Source of the DNA: Puccinia triticina
Lineage: Eukaryota; Basidiomycota; Pucciniomycetes; Pucciniales; Pucciniaceae
Direction of reading: 5' to 3'
NCBI RefSeq assembly: GCF_026914185.1
Contig: NC_070558.1
Span: 6,209,501-6,273,500 of the forward strand
Length of the DNA stretch: 64,000 nt
How positions within the stretch are numbered: position 1 is the stretch's first letter; each line of letters begins with the position of its first letter. Made by a program: the position numbers and the translations under genes. Of this stretch, positions 1-10,767 are shown one piece after another. The notes beneath the pieces are model-generated. The model had not been told where the DNA came from, made no database searches, and saw nothing but the letters and a program-made list of their open reading frames with translations.

Positions 1-538
1 CAGCGGAGGAGTGATGGAAAACCAATGACGCAATTAGACCTCAATTTGAATCCTACTGTGGACTCTGTCAGCAGCATCCAGATTGACCAGAAGACCTTCA
101 CAACAAAGGAGAATCACGAGGGAAACTCAATGGTTGAGTTCTACTTAGGCAATGTTCAACGATTTGGAGAAACACACCACATCTTCCAATCAGAACAAAC
201 ACCGGGGACAACATGGCTCGCGGTGAGGCCATTCAAAGAACTACAAAGGAAGGATGATCCGTACGGAGATTACCCCGATCTCAACTGCAGATTAGTCAAG
301 GCCGAACTAGAGGTGATGATGGTGGTTAATTGTGCACAAGTGATTGGGCATGTGGCCATCATGCGGCATGTTGCTGGGACGTTTGGTCTGTCCACTGAGA
401 CAATCAGTGCCGTAGGATCACGCACCGCAGTAAGTCCTTCTGCTTGGCAGGGTTACCCAGTGTCTGTTTGGCACGAGTTGACTTTTTTTTGTGGGCTTTT
501 ACGTTGTGCAGGGCTGGGAAGGCCTTGTGGATGATTGA
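1..538 (+). CDS. C-terminal part of TNP2-like (CACTA) transposase, gene continues left of window
   Basis: The frame is open from the first base. ATG at 25 is only an internal methionine. After codon 143 there is a strong splice donor (gtaagt at 430) and a plausible acceptor (tgtgcag ending at 511). Splicing joins GSRTA to GWEGLVDD and a stop at 536-538, giving 151 visible residues. The core (VEFYLGNVQRF, then QVIGHVAIMRHVAGTFGLS) matches a minus-strand fragment at 25952-26350 (VIGHVVVLSNVSGAFGIN), which has a donor at the same place. Upstream of that fragment lies a stretch resembling the DUF4218 region of plant and fungal TNP2 proteins, so I read both as the far C-terminus of a CACTA-type transposase. 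That assignment rests on similarity I recall, not on a search. The catalytic DDE part would lie outside the window. Confidence 0.5.
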
Positions 539-1022
539 ACCAAAGTGGCAGCGGGGCTTGGAAGGGAGGATGGTTGTGATTGTGTAGTAGGATCCTCTCT
601 TGTCAAGATCCCTATGTGTGGTACCATCCTCATCCCGTACAAAGGGGACCCCCGTCTCATGTCAAATCGAGGCCTGCTTGATGTGTGTCCGAATTATTGT
701 GAACATATACAAATTCGGACTTAGTTGCGACTTGGTTCACCCATCCTTGTGCCCCAATTTTCCCTCTTATTTATCTGCCGCATAAAAGATTTCCGGTCCA
801 CTGGCCCTCTGCTACGACTCTCCTGCTCTGTTCTCCGAGGTCCACATTAACCTGGTCTTGCCCTTGCGCCCCACAATCTCGTCTATAATCACTCCCACCA
901 ATGCTCCTCTGGGTGAGCAGCCAGGTGCTGAGGGAAACGGTGCCCCCCCGTCAAGCTCAGACGAGTCATGGATCGCAGCTCTGGTGGATGGTCTGGTCCC
1001 CAAGTTTCAAGCCGATGGAAGC
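539..1022. other. Intergenic / possible 5' exon of next gene
   Basis: No ATG-started frame of note. From 786 the frame of the next gene is open without a stop into the first predicted exon, but it has no in-frame ATG before 1023. Either this is 5' untranslated sequence, or an unseen upstream exon joins here. Confidence 0.4.
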
Positions 1023-2567
1023 ATGCAATCCGGTGATTCGGCCATGCAGACTGCAAACAAAGGCAAGTCAAGCAATGGTTGGCCTTACACAAGTTGATGA
1101 GACCAACCCCTGACCCAACTTCTGTGCACAGCCGAGGCAGCTCAACGCGCATCGGAGCCCGAGGATCTGTCCCGGTTGGACCCTGCATTTGTTGTTGCCA
1201 AGGCGAGGAAATCTAGAACCGAAGCCGGAGAGGTCGAAGAAGGGCGGAAATCTGGGAGGCGGGCCAAAGGTATCGCGCGTAAGAGTGCGCTTGCGGAGCA
1301 CCACGATGCACTTTCTTGGAGTATCCAGAGTTTCATCAAATTCTTCCTTGGCAATCCTGACAAGCCTCAAGATTACCCGATAACTCCAACTGAACCGGAA
1401 CTTGCAGGCCAATATTGGATGGAGAAGCGAAGTGCTGTTATCCTTCAACAGCTCAACAGAGTTCGCGCCGCTCTTGTCGGCAAGCTGGCTGCTGAGATAG
1501 ATTACTATGTCGGTGTTGCAGAGAAGGAAATTCGGAAAAATCTCACGCTACCACCTTTCACTTCTGCATCCATGCAAGGTCCTGGGAAGGGCTGTAAGCC
1601 GATAAGCCTGCCAGTCAAGGCTGATGTCAAGAGGACCTTAGCATTGGCAGGCATCTGTCGAGTCACCTTTCAGTGGGATGCGACGCAGCCCGGGAGCAGC
1701 TCTGCGTGGAACTCAGCAATTATTGAGATCTTGGCCTTGAAGTCTGTAGATTGGATTTGTCAAACCACATCTGTCACCGATGAGCAGGCGGCTCAGGCAC
1801 CCGCCATTATCCAACGATGGATCCACACCAAGTTGCGCGAACTTCGAGAATTCCAGAACATGGATGTCCCGACTTACAACGGGATCAAGAACCGCAAGGC
1901 TAAAGTGGACCAACACCAACGAATGCGCAAAAAGGTGAGATCATCCCATCTCCTGCCCCCCCAACCTTCTGACTTGCCGGATGAAATGGCTCACTCCTCA
2001 TGTGCTCCTGTGTGTCAGATCAAGGAAAATCAATGCTCCATGGTTGACAAGCTGTTCAAAACCAACATCCAACTTGCCAATATTGTCGAGCAGAGGGAGT
2101 GCGGCTCCGACATTGAAGACGCCGGGGAGAACATCGCCCCTCTCTCTCAGATCCCCGACTGGAGGAGTGATGACCTCACAAGCATCTTACACTGCCTCGA
2201 CAAGATGACCATTGCGCGCGGACAACATCACAAAACCATTGCGGCCAATCAGAAACTCTATGCTCGCTCAAAACGCAACTTCAAGAGCACTAAAGGCATA
2301 ATAGGTGTTCCCCGCGGGCTACCTCTCGACTCTTACAGCAAACTTTATTGGACTAAGCTTGGCGCCTTTGAGCAGGATACTATCTCTAAAGTCCCGGCGA
2401 TAGGTCTTGATGTCATTGCGTGTGATCTACTACTAGCTTGCCAGCCTGCCGCAGGACCTGCAGGCTCTGGCACTCCCGCAACTGCGCCAGCTGGAAACGT
2501 GGGATCCCGAGCACGAGCGGACCGCCCGCCAATGGGCACCTCAACGTTCAAACTGGTGGCTCGATGA
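1023..2567 (+). CDS. Hypothetical protein, rust-type family, 3 exons
   Basis: Predicted exons are 1023-1062, 1132-1934 and 2019-2567; the lengths sum to 463 codons plus a stop. Intron 1 (69 nt) uses a GC donor (gcaagt) with a ctgac branch site and acceptor gcacag. Intron 2 (84 nt) has gtgaga, a ctgac branch and tgtcag, and falls exactly between codons. Both are multiples of three; without intron 1 a stop at 1095 would end the frame. ATG 1023 is the first in-frame methionine, but the frame is open from 786, so the N-terminus may be longer. The protein has a basic N-terminus, a middle block with ICRVTFQWD, and a C-terminal block (VPRGLPLDSYSKLYW) followed by an Ala/Pro/Gly-rich tail. I recall large Puccinia families with an RVTFQWD-type block and no known function. 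No enzyme motif, signal peptide or membrane segment is visible. Confidence 0.6.
1063..1131 (+). other. Predicted GC-AG intron
   Basis: Donor gcaagt at 1063, branch-like ctgac near 1110, acceptor cacag ending at 1131. Removing it gives ANK-AEAAQRAS and joins two frames that are otherwise separated by a stop at 1095. Confidence 0.5.
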
Positions 2568-2827
2568 ACTTGGATCGGTGATTACCCACTCTAGCGGGTT
2601 GTTGGAAACGGTCCACGGATGATATGTAATGGAATGTTTTGTCCATCTTTTCGCTATAGATTACTGCCGTAGTGTGTAGGTTTTAGGAATGCAAGGGGAA
2701 ACTCCTCTGTGCTGCGCCCTGTGAGACATCCAGTGTCCATCCCCTCCAGGCTGATGTTGTCAGGTTGGGAGGAGGGGATATTAGTGTCCAAAAACGGTGA
2801 GGCACATGATGCGATGGTCTGCCTGAG

Positions 2828-2867
2828 CCCTGTCAGTGCAGGTAACGTATTACCTGCACTGACAGGG
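2828..2867. repeat. Perfect 18 bp inverted repeat, 4 nt spacer
   Basis: The arms ccctgtcagtgcaggtaa and ttacctgcactgacaggg are exact reverse complements separated by cgta. It could form a cruciform, or be the remains of a small foldback insertion. Confidence 0.8.
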
Positions 2868-2900
2868 TTCCCAAAGCCGCCTCATGAGAGGGTGAGGAAA

Positions 2901-2938
2901 TGTCCACCGCGATGTTCGGCCGAACATCAAGGTGGACA
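2901..2938. repeat. 38 bp imperfect palindrome, copy 1
   Basis: Starts tgtccaccgcgatgttcggc and ends with its near reverse complement (…catcaaggtggaca). Same unit as 3194-3231, so it is a dispersed palindromic motif rather than a chance hairpin. Confidence 0.75.
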
Positions 2939-3193
2939 TCCCAGACCCGCGGGCCTCTGGGGCCCGACCCGAAGCCCGCTACCTCGCCAGGCCGGGCTAT
3001 GAGAGCCATGTGGCCAGTGCAGCAGTGTGGTATATGTATGGAACTTTGAGCGGATACATTCTGATCCCTCGCCAAAAGGCATGATGCTCCTCATTCATCC
3101 CCGCGCAGTAGTTATCTCGCTCTGCATTCTGGAATTCTAAGGTTCCTGGACCTTTGATTAAGTTCTTGCTAAGTTTTGCCCACTGCGATCCAA

Positions 3194-3231
3194 TGTCCAC
3201 CATGATGTTTGGCCGAACATCACGGTGGACA
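3194..3231. repeat. 38 bp imperfect palindrome, copy 2
   Basis: Starts tgtccaccatgatgtttggc and ends catcacggtggaca. It differs from copy 1 at only a few positions, and the surrounding bases are not similar. Confidence 0.75.
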
Positions 3232-4110
3232 TCTGCGCAGAACGCTGCGCCGCGAACATCCGGGTTGCCGTACCCTTTATTCCACATCTCCTGGAGACTG
3301 ACCGGGTTGTGATAGCAATCCAGACTTACACCTCTCAGCCCTCAATGTCAAAGAGACTACGCAGTAGATTTTTGTGCATTGATAACCCCGATGATTGTAG
3401 TTGTCCCCAGGATGGCTTGGTCAGACCTTGATTTCACAGCCCGCTATCAGAGAATTGTTAATCCCACGCCCCGTCCGTGAAGAAATGCTTGTGGACAACG
3501 TCAGCATTTCACCTCATGCCCTATCTGACAGTTTCAGGCCCGTCTTGGCCTGATGTTAGTCTTGGCTGCGAAGTTCAGCCAACCTCATGCACCGCCACGC
3601 GTCACCTTGCTTATTCGACTTGCTGATTGTTCTACATCCAATTTGCAAAGTGACCTAGCGCGGCAAAAGCTGAGTATCTTGCTGACCACGGCAACTGCAG
3701 CGCACTCTGCACACATGTGTTCAACTTCAAGCTGACGTTTAGGATCCCCACACTCCCACAGAACACATGCTGATGGTCAGCAGTCAGAGCATGCTGCTTG
3801 TGTCAGCGCTGCGTCAGCTCCCATCTCAAACCCAGGACGCTGACAATCCCCTCAATAATTCCCTGTGCGCAGCTGGGCCCTAGGTATAACTAAACTCAAG
3901 CTTACTGCTCAGGCTAAGCCCATTTCAGCTGCAACATGGAACCTCGATCCACCACACAAAGGCTATGCAAGCTTTTCAATCACAAAGGCCTTTGGGTTGT
4001 CCTGAAAACCCACCATCACATCATAAATTGAGGCCACTGTCTCCCTGGCCCCATGTGTCTCACCGTCCCCCCATCTGTCTTTGCTTCATATTTGTCACCT
4101 CACAACAAAA

Positions 4111-6627
4111 ATGTCGACCGCACCTCCTCCCGAACCTTTGCCTGCCACCGATTCCTCTGAATCAGATTCAGAGAAGGGGTCGCGACATTCATCCTTGACT
4201 TCACCTCCTAGTCAGCATTCTCACACTGCCTGCTCAGCTGCCATTCTGAACTCACCTCTCTGCTTTTGTCATAGCTGCTATAGACCATGCTCAGAACATT
4301 GCCACACCACTTGCTCCGCCATCATTTTATGAATTTGCTCTACAACACAAATCCGTCGCATGCCCAGCCTCACTTACCCCGGCCGCATCAATCCTGCCCA
4401 CGGAGATCCAGGAGATCACCCTGGAAGAATTCAGCCGTTCCATTGAGGCTGCCACCCGATCTGCCGATCATATCCTTGCCCTCAAGCTCCCTCGCACCTG
4501 CAAACGCGTCGCTGAAGAACTGGCTGCTACGCTCACCCAGAGCAAGCGACGTAAGGCCTCCCGATTCATGCCACTTGTACATGACAGACCACATTCTCAC
4601 TGACACCACAAGAAACACCACCTTTCTCTACCATACCAGAATGGCAGGAAACCGGCGCTGTTCCTCATGACGAAGACATCAAAATTACTATCCCGGGAGA
4701 TCCTTTGGCGTCCACATCAAACCCACCCAGTACCTCCCGCCCACGATCACAAAGAAAACGGGGAGGAAAACGGTCATCATTCAAGCCAGCGGATCTTCTC
4801 ACTAAGAAACCACCCCCTATCAACCCCTCGATTCCATCAGCCAACAGCCAATCTGCACCTTCAAATACCATCACCACCACATCAAACTCGGCTCCACCCC
4901 AGACAACTTCTTCCACCACACCTTCCCCACCAACCACCACCAACCAGGGTGACACAATAGCGCCAACATTCAACACAGGCAAAACAGCTAGCAGTCAGTC
5001 GGCACCAAGTGCCGGTCACTGTGTCCCTTTGCCTACTCCGGATTCAGCATCCAAAAATCTCTCAGCCAAAACTGACTCACGCGGCACAGGACCTGGCTCA
5101 GCCCCAGACCCAGCCGCTGATTGTCTTCATTCTCCTGGACTGGAAAAGGCCACATCACCCTCCCTTTTCAAGCCTGCCAGTCCTGCACCCGGCACCACTG
5201 CATCGGCCTCTGTCCAACAAGACTCAACGACTTCAGCAACCCCTTTGAATACCCAACAGTCAACCACTTCAACCGCCGGCACAGGTCAGCTAACCATTCT
5301 CAAGTGCGACGATATCCGCGCGCAGGTCATCAGCATTCACAATAGTTTCAGCGGCACCAAACCATCCTGGCCAAAATATCAGACGACTTGGCAATCACTT
5401 GCTCCTTTGCTTCAAAATTGTGCACAAGCTATGCACTCGCCAGCTCCGCCATCCCCAACACCTCCGTTGCAACGTACCAATTGCTCCTATGGCTTGTGGA
5501 TACACACAATAACATCTCTTGGTGAGTCTATGGTGTGTACACTGCTGAACTGGATTAGAAATCTCAGAAAACTCACCATGTGTCCCTGCTCAGCCGACAA
5601 GTTCCTGTCCCCGTCTCAAAACAAGCAGTGGTACTGCCCCGATCAGATCAACTTTCCCAAGCTCACGGCTTTTGGAGACAAGCAAAACAGTCTCGAACCT
5701 GGGTCATTTATTCCCACGGTTAATAAGACAGAGCACCCGGAATCAACCCTTGTCCGCTGCCTTTCCCGCCTTCTTCACCCTCCCCAACGGCTGCATATTG
5801 ATTGGGCTCGGATTGTCGCTGCCTCTGTGGAGTTAATGGCTGACAATCTCTTCAAACCACCCCAGGTCAGCAGCATTCAAGCCAAAGATCATCTTTCTCA
5901 CGGTGTCAAAGCCCTCTCCTTTCTTGAAGCGGTGAAGAACTCGTCATCCAGTTTTGACCAAGCTAGTGCTGACCCTGGCGCACCGGCTGCTCCGCGTTTG
6001 CACTCCGTCAATGTGCTGCACGAATTCCGCAACGTCATAATTGACGTGTTGATGGCCTACATTATATTTCAAACTCACGCGCTCAGTAAGGCACCCTTGA
6101 CTGCGGCTGAGAAGAAGGCAAACAACTGGTCTAATCAAGCACCCATAGACGGCTTGACCACCACTACCACATCAGTGCAGACCGCTACCTCGGAACTCGT
6201 TGAACTCCCTGCCGACGCCGCTCATCAGCTCCAGAAGTATCAACAAAAGCAAAATTTTCAACCACTAGTCTATTTTGTCCTTGCCGGAGTCCGAGGTTTG
6301 TTCATTACGTCAAGGGACCACAGGATTGCCGGAATCTCGACGTGCATGTCTTTCCTCCAAGCAATGTCCATCATCAAGGACCGTTCCACAACACCACACA
6401 CCCCCGACGAACCCATCTGGAAAACTCTGTCGGCATACCTGTATCAGATATTTCTCCCAGTTTTTCAGTCCCCCGACAAAATCTGCCCCCTTCCTAATGT
6501 CCAAGTGCCCACTCGGTTTGAGCTTGCGGAGGCCATAACAAAAGATTTCCTCAATCAGTGGCAGGCGTGGAACCCCACATCCCCATTCCTTCTCCCAAAT
6601 GCGAATCCACAAATTACCAATACTTGA
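4111..6627 (+). CDS. Hypothetical protein, 4 exons, Ser/Thr/Pro-rich N-terminus
   Basis: ATG 4111 is preceded by a purine-rich stretch (acaacaaaa). Predicted exons are 4111-4210, 4275-4550, 4640-5521 and 5594-6627, 763 codons plus a stop. Introns: 4211-4274 (gtcagc…catag, weakest donor), 4551-4639 (gtaagg, ctgac branch, pyrimidine tract, accag), 5522-5593 (gtgagt, ctgaac, ctcag; 72 nt, so readable through). Joins give SPPTAAIDHAQNIA, QSKRQWQETGA and ITSLADKFLSP. Residues ~1-30 are acidic and serine-rich, ~30-125 mostly helical, ~130-330 low-complexity Ser/Thr/Pro. From about 330 (ILKCDDIRAQVISIH) the protein is globular-looking to the end. No catalytic motif, signal peptide or membrane helix recognised. 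Probably lineage-specific; it shares no clear similarity with its upstream neighbour. Confidence 0.6.
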
Positions 6628-7478
6628 CTCTTCCTCTCTACCCCCCGGTCAAATCTTAGCCTTAGTTAATGTTTCAAAAGAATTTCAGTCCTGTGTTGAA
6701 TTTGTTTGTTTCTCTGCTCTCCTACCTACCCCAGCTTTATTTCCTGGTACACTCAATAGTGTGATGGTTGTCTTGTAGCCCGCCGGCTTCACCGTAGCAA
6801 TCAATCTGTTTCAAAGATTCCATGCACCCCTACTGGGCAAATGAATAATATACATGGTGTTTTTTGTAACTTAAATGAACACTCATTCTGATGAGAAGAT
6901 CTTTCGCGCGCCCGTCTGGGCTTCTTTCCTTGCAGTCTCAGAACAAGAATAGTCATCACGAATAAGAGAACAGAGGGCGTAAATCCAGAACGTAGAAACC
7001 GTAAGAAGCCGCTGGGGGAGCACACCTGTCCCAACCACCAGGCCCTTGCCATAATGTCTTACGCATGTCGCCGGTGAACTTTCTTCCTGTGTCTTCTTTG
7101 CGCTGGTGGCTTCCATCCGTCAACTCGGAGTTGAAATCTTGTTCTTGGATTTGCCCTCAAGCCGTACACAGTTTTTTTGGATCGCGGCATCTTTGAAACA
7201 TGCTTGACCTACACACAACACCCCATGTGAGAGATTGCAAACTGCCACATCAACCAGCAGACTACTTACACACAACTCATGGAATCTCTTGCCGGAGCCT
7301 GACACCCGCCTGGTGACACCTCCAATCCGAATAGAATCTCCCCGGCAAAGCGTTTGAAAACTGTCATGGGCTTGGAAATGGGTGGCCGTGAGTGTGAGAT
7401 GGCAAAGCTTGGACTACGGAGATTGACTTCAGCACACTTCTATGTCCACTTCCTAGGGGAAGGCCCATGATATCTGTC
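6628..7478 (-). other. Intergenic with weak minus-strand coding remnants
   Basis: Two short minus-strand frames (7120-7305 and 6883-7116) are the only signal. The first contains GQACFKDAAIQKN, which resembles FFQACFKDVQKKN in the TNP2-like debris at 26396-26653. This may therefore be another decayed piece of a CACTA transposase, but six shared residues are thin evidence. Confidence 0.25.
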
Positions 7479-7967
7479 CTAATAGCAAATACTGACAAGA
7501 TTCATCTCACTGTCTACAACTTCAACATCCCCGACACAGCCTACAATTGGATTCCAGTGGACCTTGACAACGTAGACTGTCCCAAAGGCCTTAGTCTCCT
7601 TGAATTCGTGGGCAAGAGCAAACTCGCCGCGGTGCACTTGCCATCCAAACCGCTCGACCCGAATGATGGGGTGACTTGAATCAGATGGAACGACCAGTTG
7701 GCCGGAAAAAAAAATTTGACTGCAGAAGTCATATAGGATCGCTGGAACTGTTGCCCCGGATGACTTTAACACAACTTGATACACAGGGTAGGCTGATATT
7801 GTGGAGGTGGGGTTGATCTGATGGGATGCAATGCAGGTCAAGATATGGATTTCATTGCCGATAGTTTGTATGTTGTCTGGGTTAGTGTTGGACAGATGGA
7901 TATTGCCTGCTACCTCGATCATTCTGAAAAAGATTGCGATTGAGAATTGCCCAAGCTTGTTGAGCAT
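7479..7967 (-). CDS. Unrecognised 162-codon open frame
   Basis: A fairly long uninterrupted frame with protein-like composition (for example AVHLPS on one strand; NTNPDNIQTIGNEIHIL and VVKVHWNPIVGCVGDVEV on the minus strand). I do not recognise the family. No clear intron boundaries decide the ends, and the plus strand also has a 70-codon frame here, so it may be an exon of a decayed gene. It lies near the possible transposase debris at 6.9-7.3 kb. Confidence 0.25.
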   Translation of the reverse strand: MLNKLGQFSIAIFFRMIEVAGNIHLSNTNPDNIQTIGNEIHILTCIASHQINPTSTISAYPVYQVVLKSSGATVPAILYDFCSQIFFSGQLVVPSDSSHPIIRVERFGWQVHRGEFALAHEFKETKAFGTVYVVKVHWNPIVGCVGDVEVVDSEMNLVSICY

Positions 7968-8686
7968 CTGCCGGGGTGGTAGAGGAGTTCAGATATACTG
8001 TTAGTTTCAAGTGTGCTTTATCTGCCGGATAGTATCCCGACCAACAACAATGCAAGGCATGTGGCCTTTGACCACTCCCTCCATCAAGAAAGGGCTAGCT
8101 TTGGGCACTGCCCGAGGTGTACATCCTCACAACCAAACCTAACCTTCACTATGTGCAATCACACAGGACAGGCCCCACTTCCCTTTGAATCAACCTGCGT
8201 CAGCGGTTCTCAATCGCCCCGTTGAAATTGATGGGTGCCTTTTGTTTATTGTGAGTTATACGAGATTTGGGGCGTCTGGAATGCCCTCGCATCCGCCCCC
8301 CTTTGTTGTGACCATCTTCAATGACTCGAGTGAGATTGTTTCGCTGTGGGCCGAGACCGGTTTGAGGAGGCGTCTCCACCATAATTCACGGCCGTGCATC
8401 GCAGTGGACATCGTCTCCTGCCTGTTGTGCGCATCTGTTCATTATGTATGTATCATGTACTAAATCTCCTGCAACCTGGGCCTCACACATGCAAATATTT
8501 CTAACTCCATGCACTTCTGCAATATGATCCGGCCCCACGGGACCGGGCTCCAAAGGTTCCCCGCAGAACAAGTTCATATGTTGCAGCTCGTTGACCCAGT
8601 CAGGGATTAGTGCTTAATTCACATGCTGTGCCAGCTTCTAGATTGAGGAAGATGCTTGCTTGCCCATCGGAAATGCTCACATATGG

Positions 8687-8720
<34 letters not shown>

Positions 8721-9708
8721 AGGCTACACCACCTCCCTCATAAGCCAGACACATAAATGACTTGCAAGAGCAAACGTGGGGCATATTAGGGAGAGGATCT
8801 CGGAGCTGCCGAGAACTTCATCACTGCCACCAAAACCCAATGACCTTGTGACGTGTTCTCTGGCGATCTGCACTGAGAGACCTCTATGACTGTGGCACTG
8901 TGTGGTTGTCACAATGCCCAGTCAGGCATGCTTGGCTAGTGTCCAGCCATGTAATACTTGGTCCAAATGACATCCTCCCGCAGAGAGATGGCTCGGTGGG
9001 TGACCGAGCTTCCGGATACTAAGGATAACTTCTGTTCTGTGTGTCCCCCGGCAAGCAGGAAACAATCATGAGGCTGGTCAATCTCAACAAGCAACCGGGG
9101 GGGACTGGTGGGAGGTGAAGATAAAATATTGTGACTGTGCTATACTCATGCAGACTGTAATTGTCTGTAAGGAGCAGGTCTGCATGGCTCATGCATGCTA
9201 CTGATGCATCTTGGCTTTGCTGCAAAGTGCCAATTCCACTAATGTGCCTGAAGTGTCTTCCTCCGGTTACCTAAAATCCTTGAGTTTGATCATGGTTGTC
9301 TCCAAATGCAGACTACCAAGGCGCAGATGATCCATTGATGTACTTGGGGTATGAGGATCCCCTGAACGCCTCAGATAAGTGATTGACTGAAATGGATCTT
9401 GTCAGACTGTGGTTCACCGGGCATCAGCAAGGAGGAAATAATTTGAGATATATTCATATTGACCCACACAATCTTCCTGCTTCATGCCACACAGGCAAAT
9501 TGCCCCCATGAATACATCTTCATCAAAATAGGAGACAGGGTCATCCTATGATTGTTCAATGTCCCTCCTTTCTTTGTTGTTTCTGATGTGATCTAGTATC
9601 TAGTGATCAAGAGCTCAGGTGCTTGAGCATACACCTAAAAGAGTCTGAAAATGGATCAACATCTGAGCCCATCAATGCTCTCATCCCTGACATGAGCAGC
9701 TTGTGAAT
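7968..9708. other. Gene-free stretch with a 31 bp G run
   Basis: No coding frame I can support. Only short unrelated frames occur on both strands. The one structural feature is an uninterrupted G tract at 8689-8719. Confidence 0.5.
8689..8719 (+). repeat. Poly-G tract, 31 bases
   Basis: Thirty-one consecutive G residues. Such tracts vary in length and are error-prone in sequencing, so the exact count should not be trusted. Confidence 0.9.
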
Positions 9709-10182
9709 TCATCCATTGTCATTCCTGATTTCCTGCAGAAGCTGGCTGGAAATTTGATGGTGGCAAGAGCCACAGATGAGCGGCTGTTGACTAGAGGGGT
9801 GACATAATTGACAGTATTTCTTGTTGATGGGATTCAGTACAGCCAGGCCCCACTTTGCCCCCACGGCAAATCCAATCTGGAGCTCTGTCTGGGTTCTGGA
9901 ATAATGATACAAGCACACCCACCATGCTTGCTTGTGATTGCAAACAGGAAATTTCTGCCAGTCAGAGTGTCCCTTGTGTTGAAAAATTCTTTTGCTGGTG
10001 AGCACCAGGGAAAATTTTGACCCGAAATACCAGGGAGTGGGATTTCTCTGGATCCTTGGTGAAGATAGATGAGACAAACAACTGCTCTCAAGATTTCTTC
10101 CGGGAAAATCCAGATCTGTTGGTTGCAGGGTTGGGCAAGGGACCCTTGGCAAGATAGGACACCACTCACCAAATAAAGCCAT
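9709..10182 (-). CDS. Unrecognised 157-codon frame, possibly decayed
   Basis: An uninterrupted minus-strand frame with a CQLC…CGSC pair that could bind zinc, overlapping a second 112-codon frame in another phase. Both could be halves of one frameshifted gene. No family recognised and no flanking context supports it. Confidence 0.2.
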   Translation of the reverse strand: MALFGEWCPILPRVPCPTLQPTDLDFPGRNLESSCLSHLSSPRIQRNPTPWYFGSKFSLVLTSKRIFQHKGHSDWQKFPVCNHKQAWWVCLYHYSRTQTELQIGFAVGAKWGLAVLNPINKKYCQLCHPSSQQPLICGSCHHQISSQLLQEIRNDNG

Positions 10183-10767
10183 ACATTTTTCTACCTCACT
10201 CTGTTCATGGCCAACAAGATTGGGTATTAGGTGATTAATGAAGATGAATCAAATGTTGGCCCTGCTCTGTTCCCCCTGCCATTGGGAATTTGGTATACAC
10301 ATTTCTGACTCATACCACACAAAACCGCAAGACCAGCATTGGATCATTTAAGCACCCATGACACCCTGGCAGGGAATATGTGTTGGCACAGTGCCCCCAA
10401 ACATTCAGACAGAACTTCACAATGGAGAGTTGTCAGACAGACTCTCAGCTCCCAAAAGAGGGTTTTTCTGCTACGTGACACAGAGCCAATGCACTAGCTT
10501 CAGAAGCACTTTTTCCAAATGCGGGGAATGTGGTGGATTCATCAAACTCACATCAAGTGGCTGGTTGGTTGCTCCTCATGTAGTGAGAATAAGGACCTAC
10601 ATTATTGTGCCGCAACATTGACTTTTGATAGTTGTGAGATCATGAACAGAAGCATGCCAGCAGCAGTCCTGCCTAACTCAAGATTCTGGAGAAATGGTGG
10701 CACCCTTCCAACATGGCAATGGGGCCAAAGACCTCTGCACTCTTGCATGTATATGTGGGCCAATTAA

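Larger units (their letters stand above)
2568..4110. other. Intergenic region with three palindromes
   Basis: No supportable gene in about 1.5 kb. It holds one perfect 18 bp inverted repeat (2828-2867) and two copies of a 38 bp palindrome (2901-2938 and 3194-3231). The last few hundred bases are presumably the promoter and leader of the gene at 4111. A weak TATA-like ggtataact lies near 3892. Confidence 0.5.
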
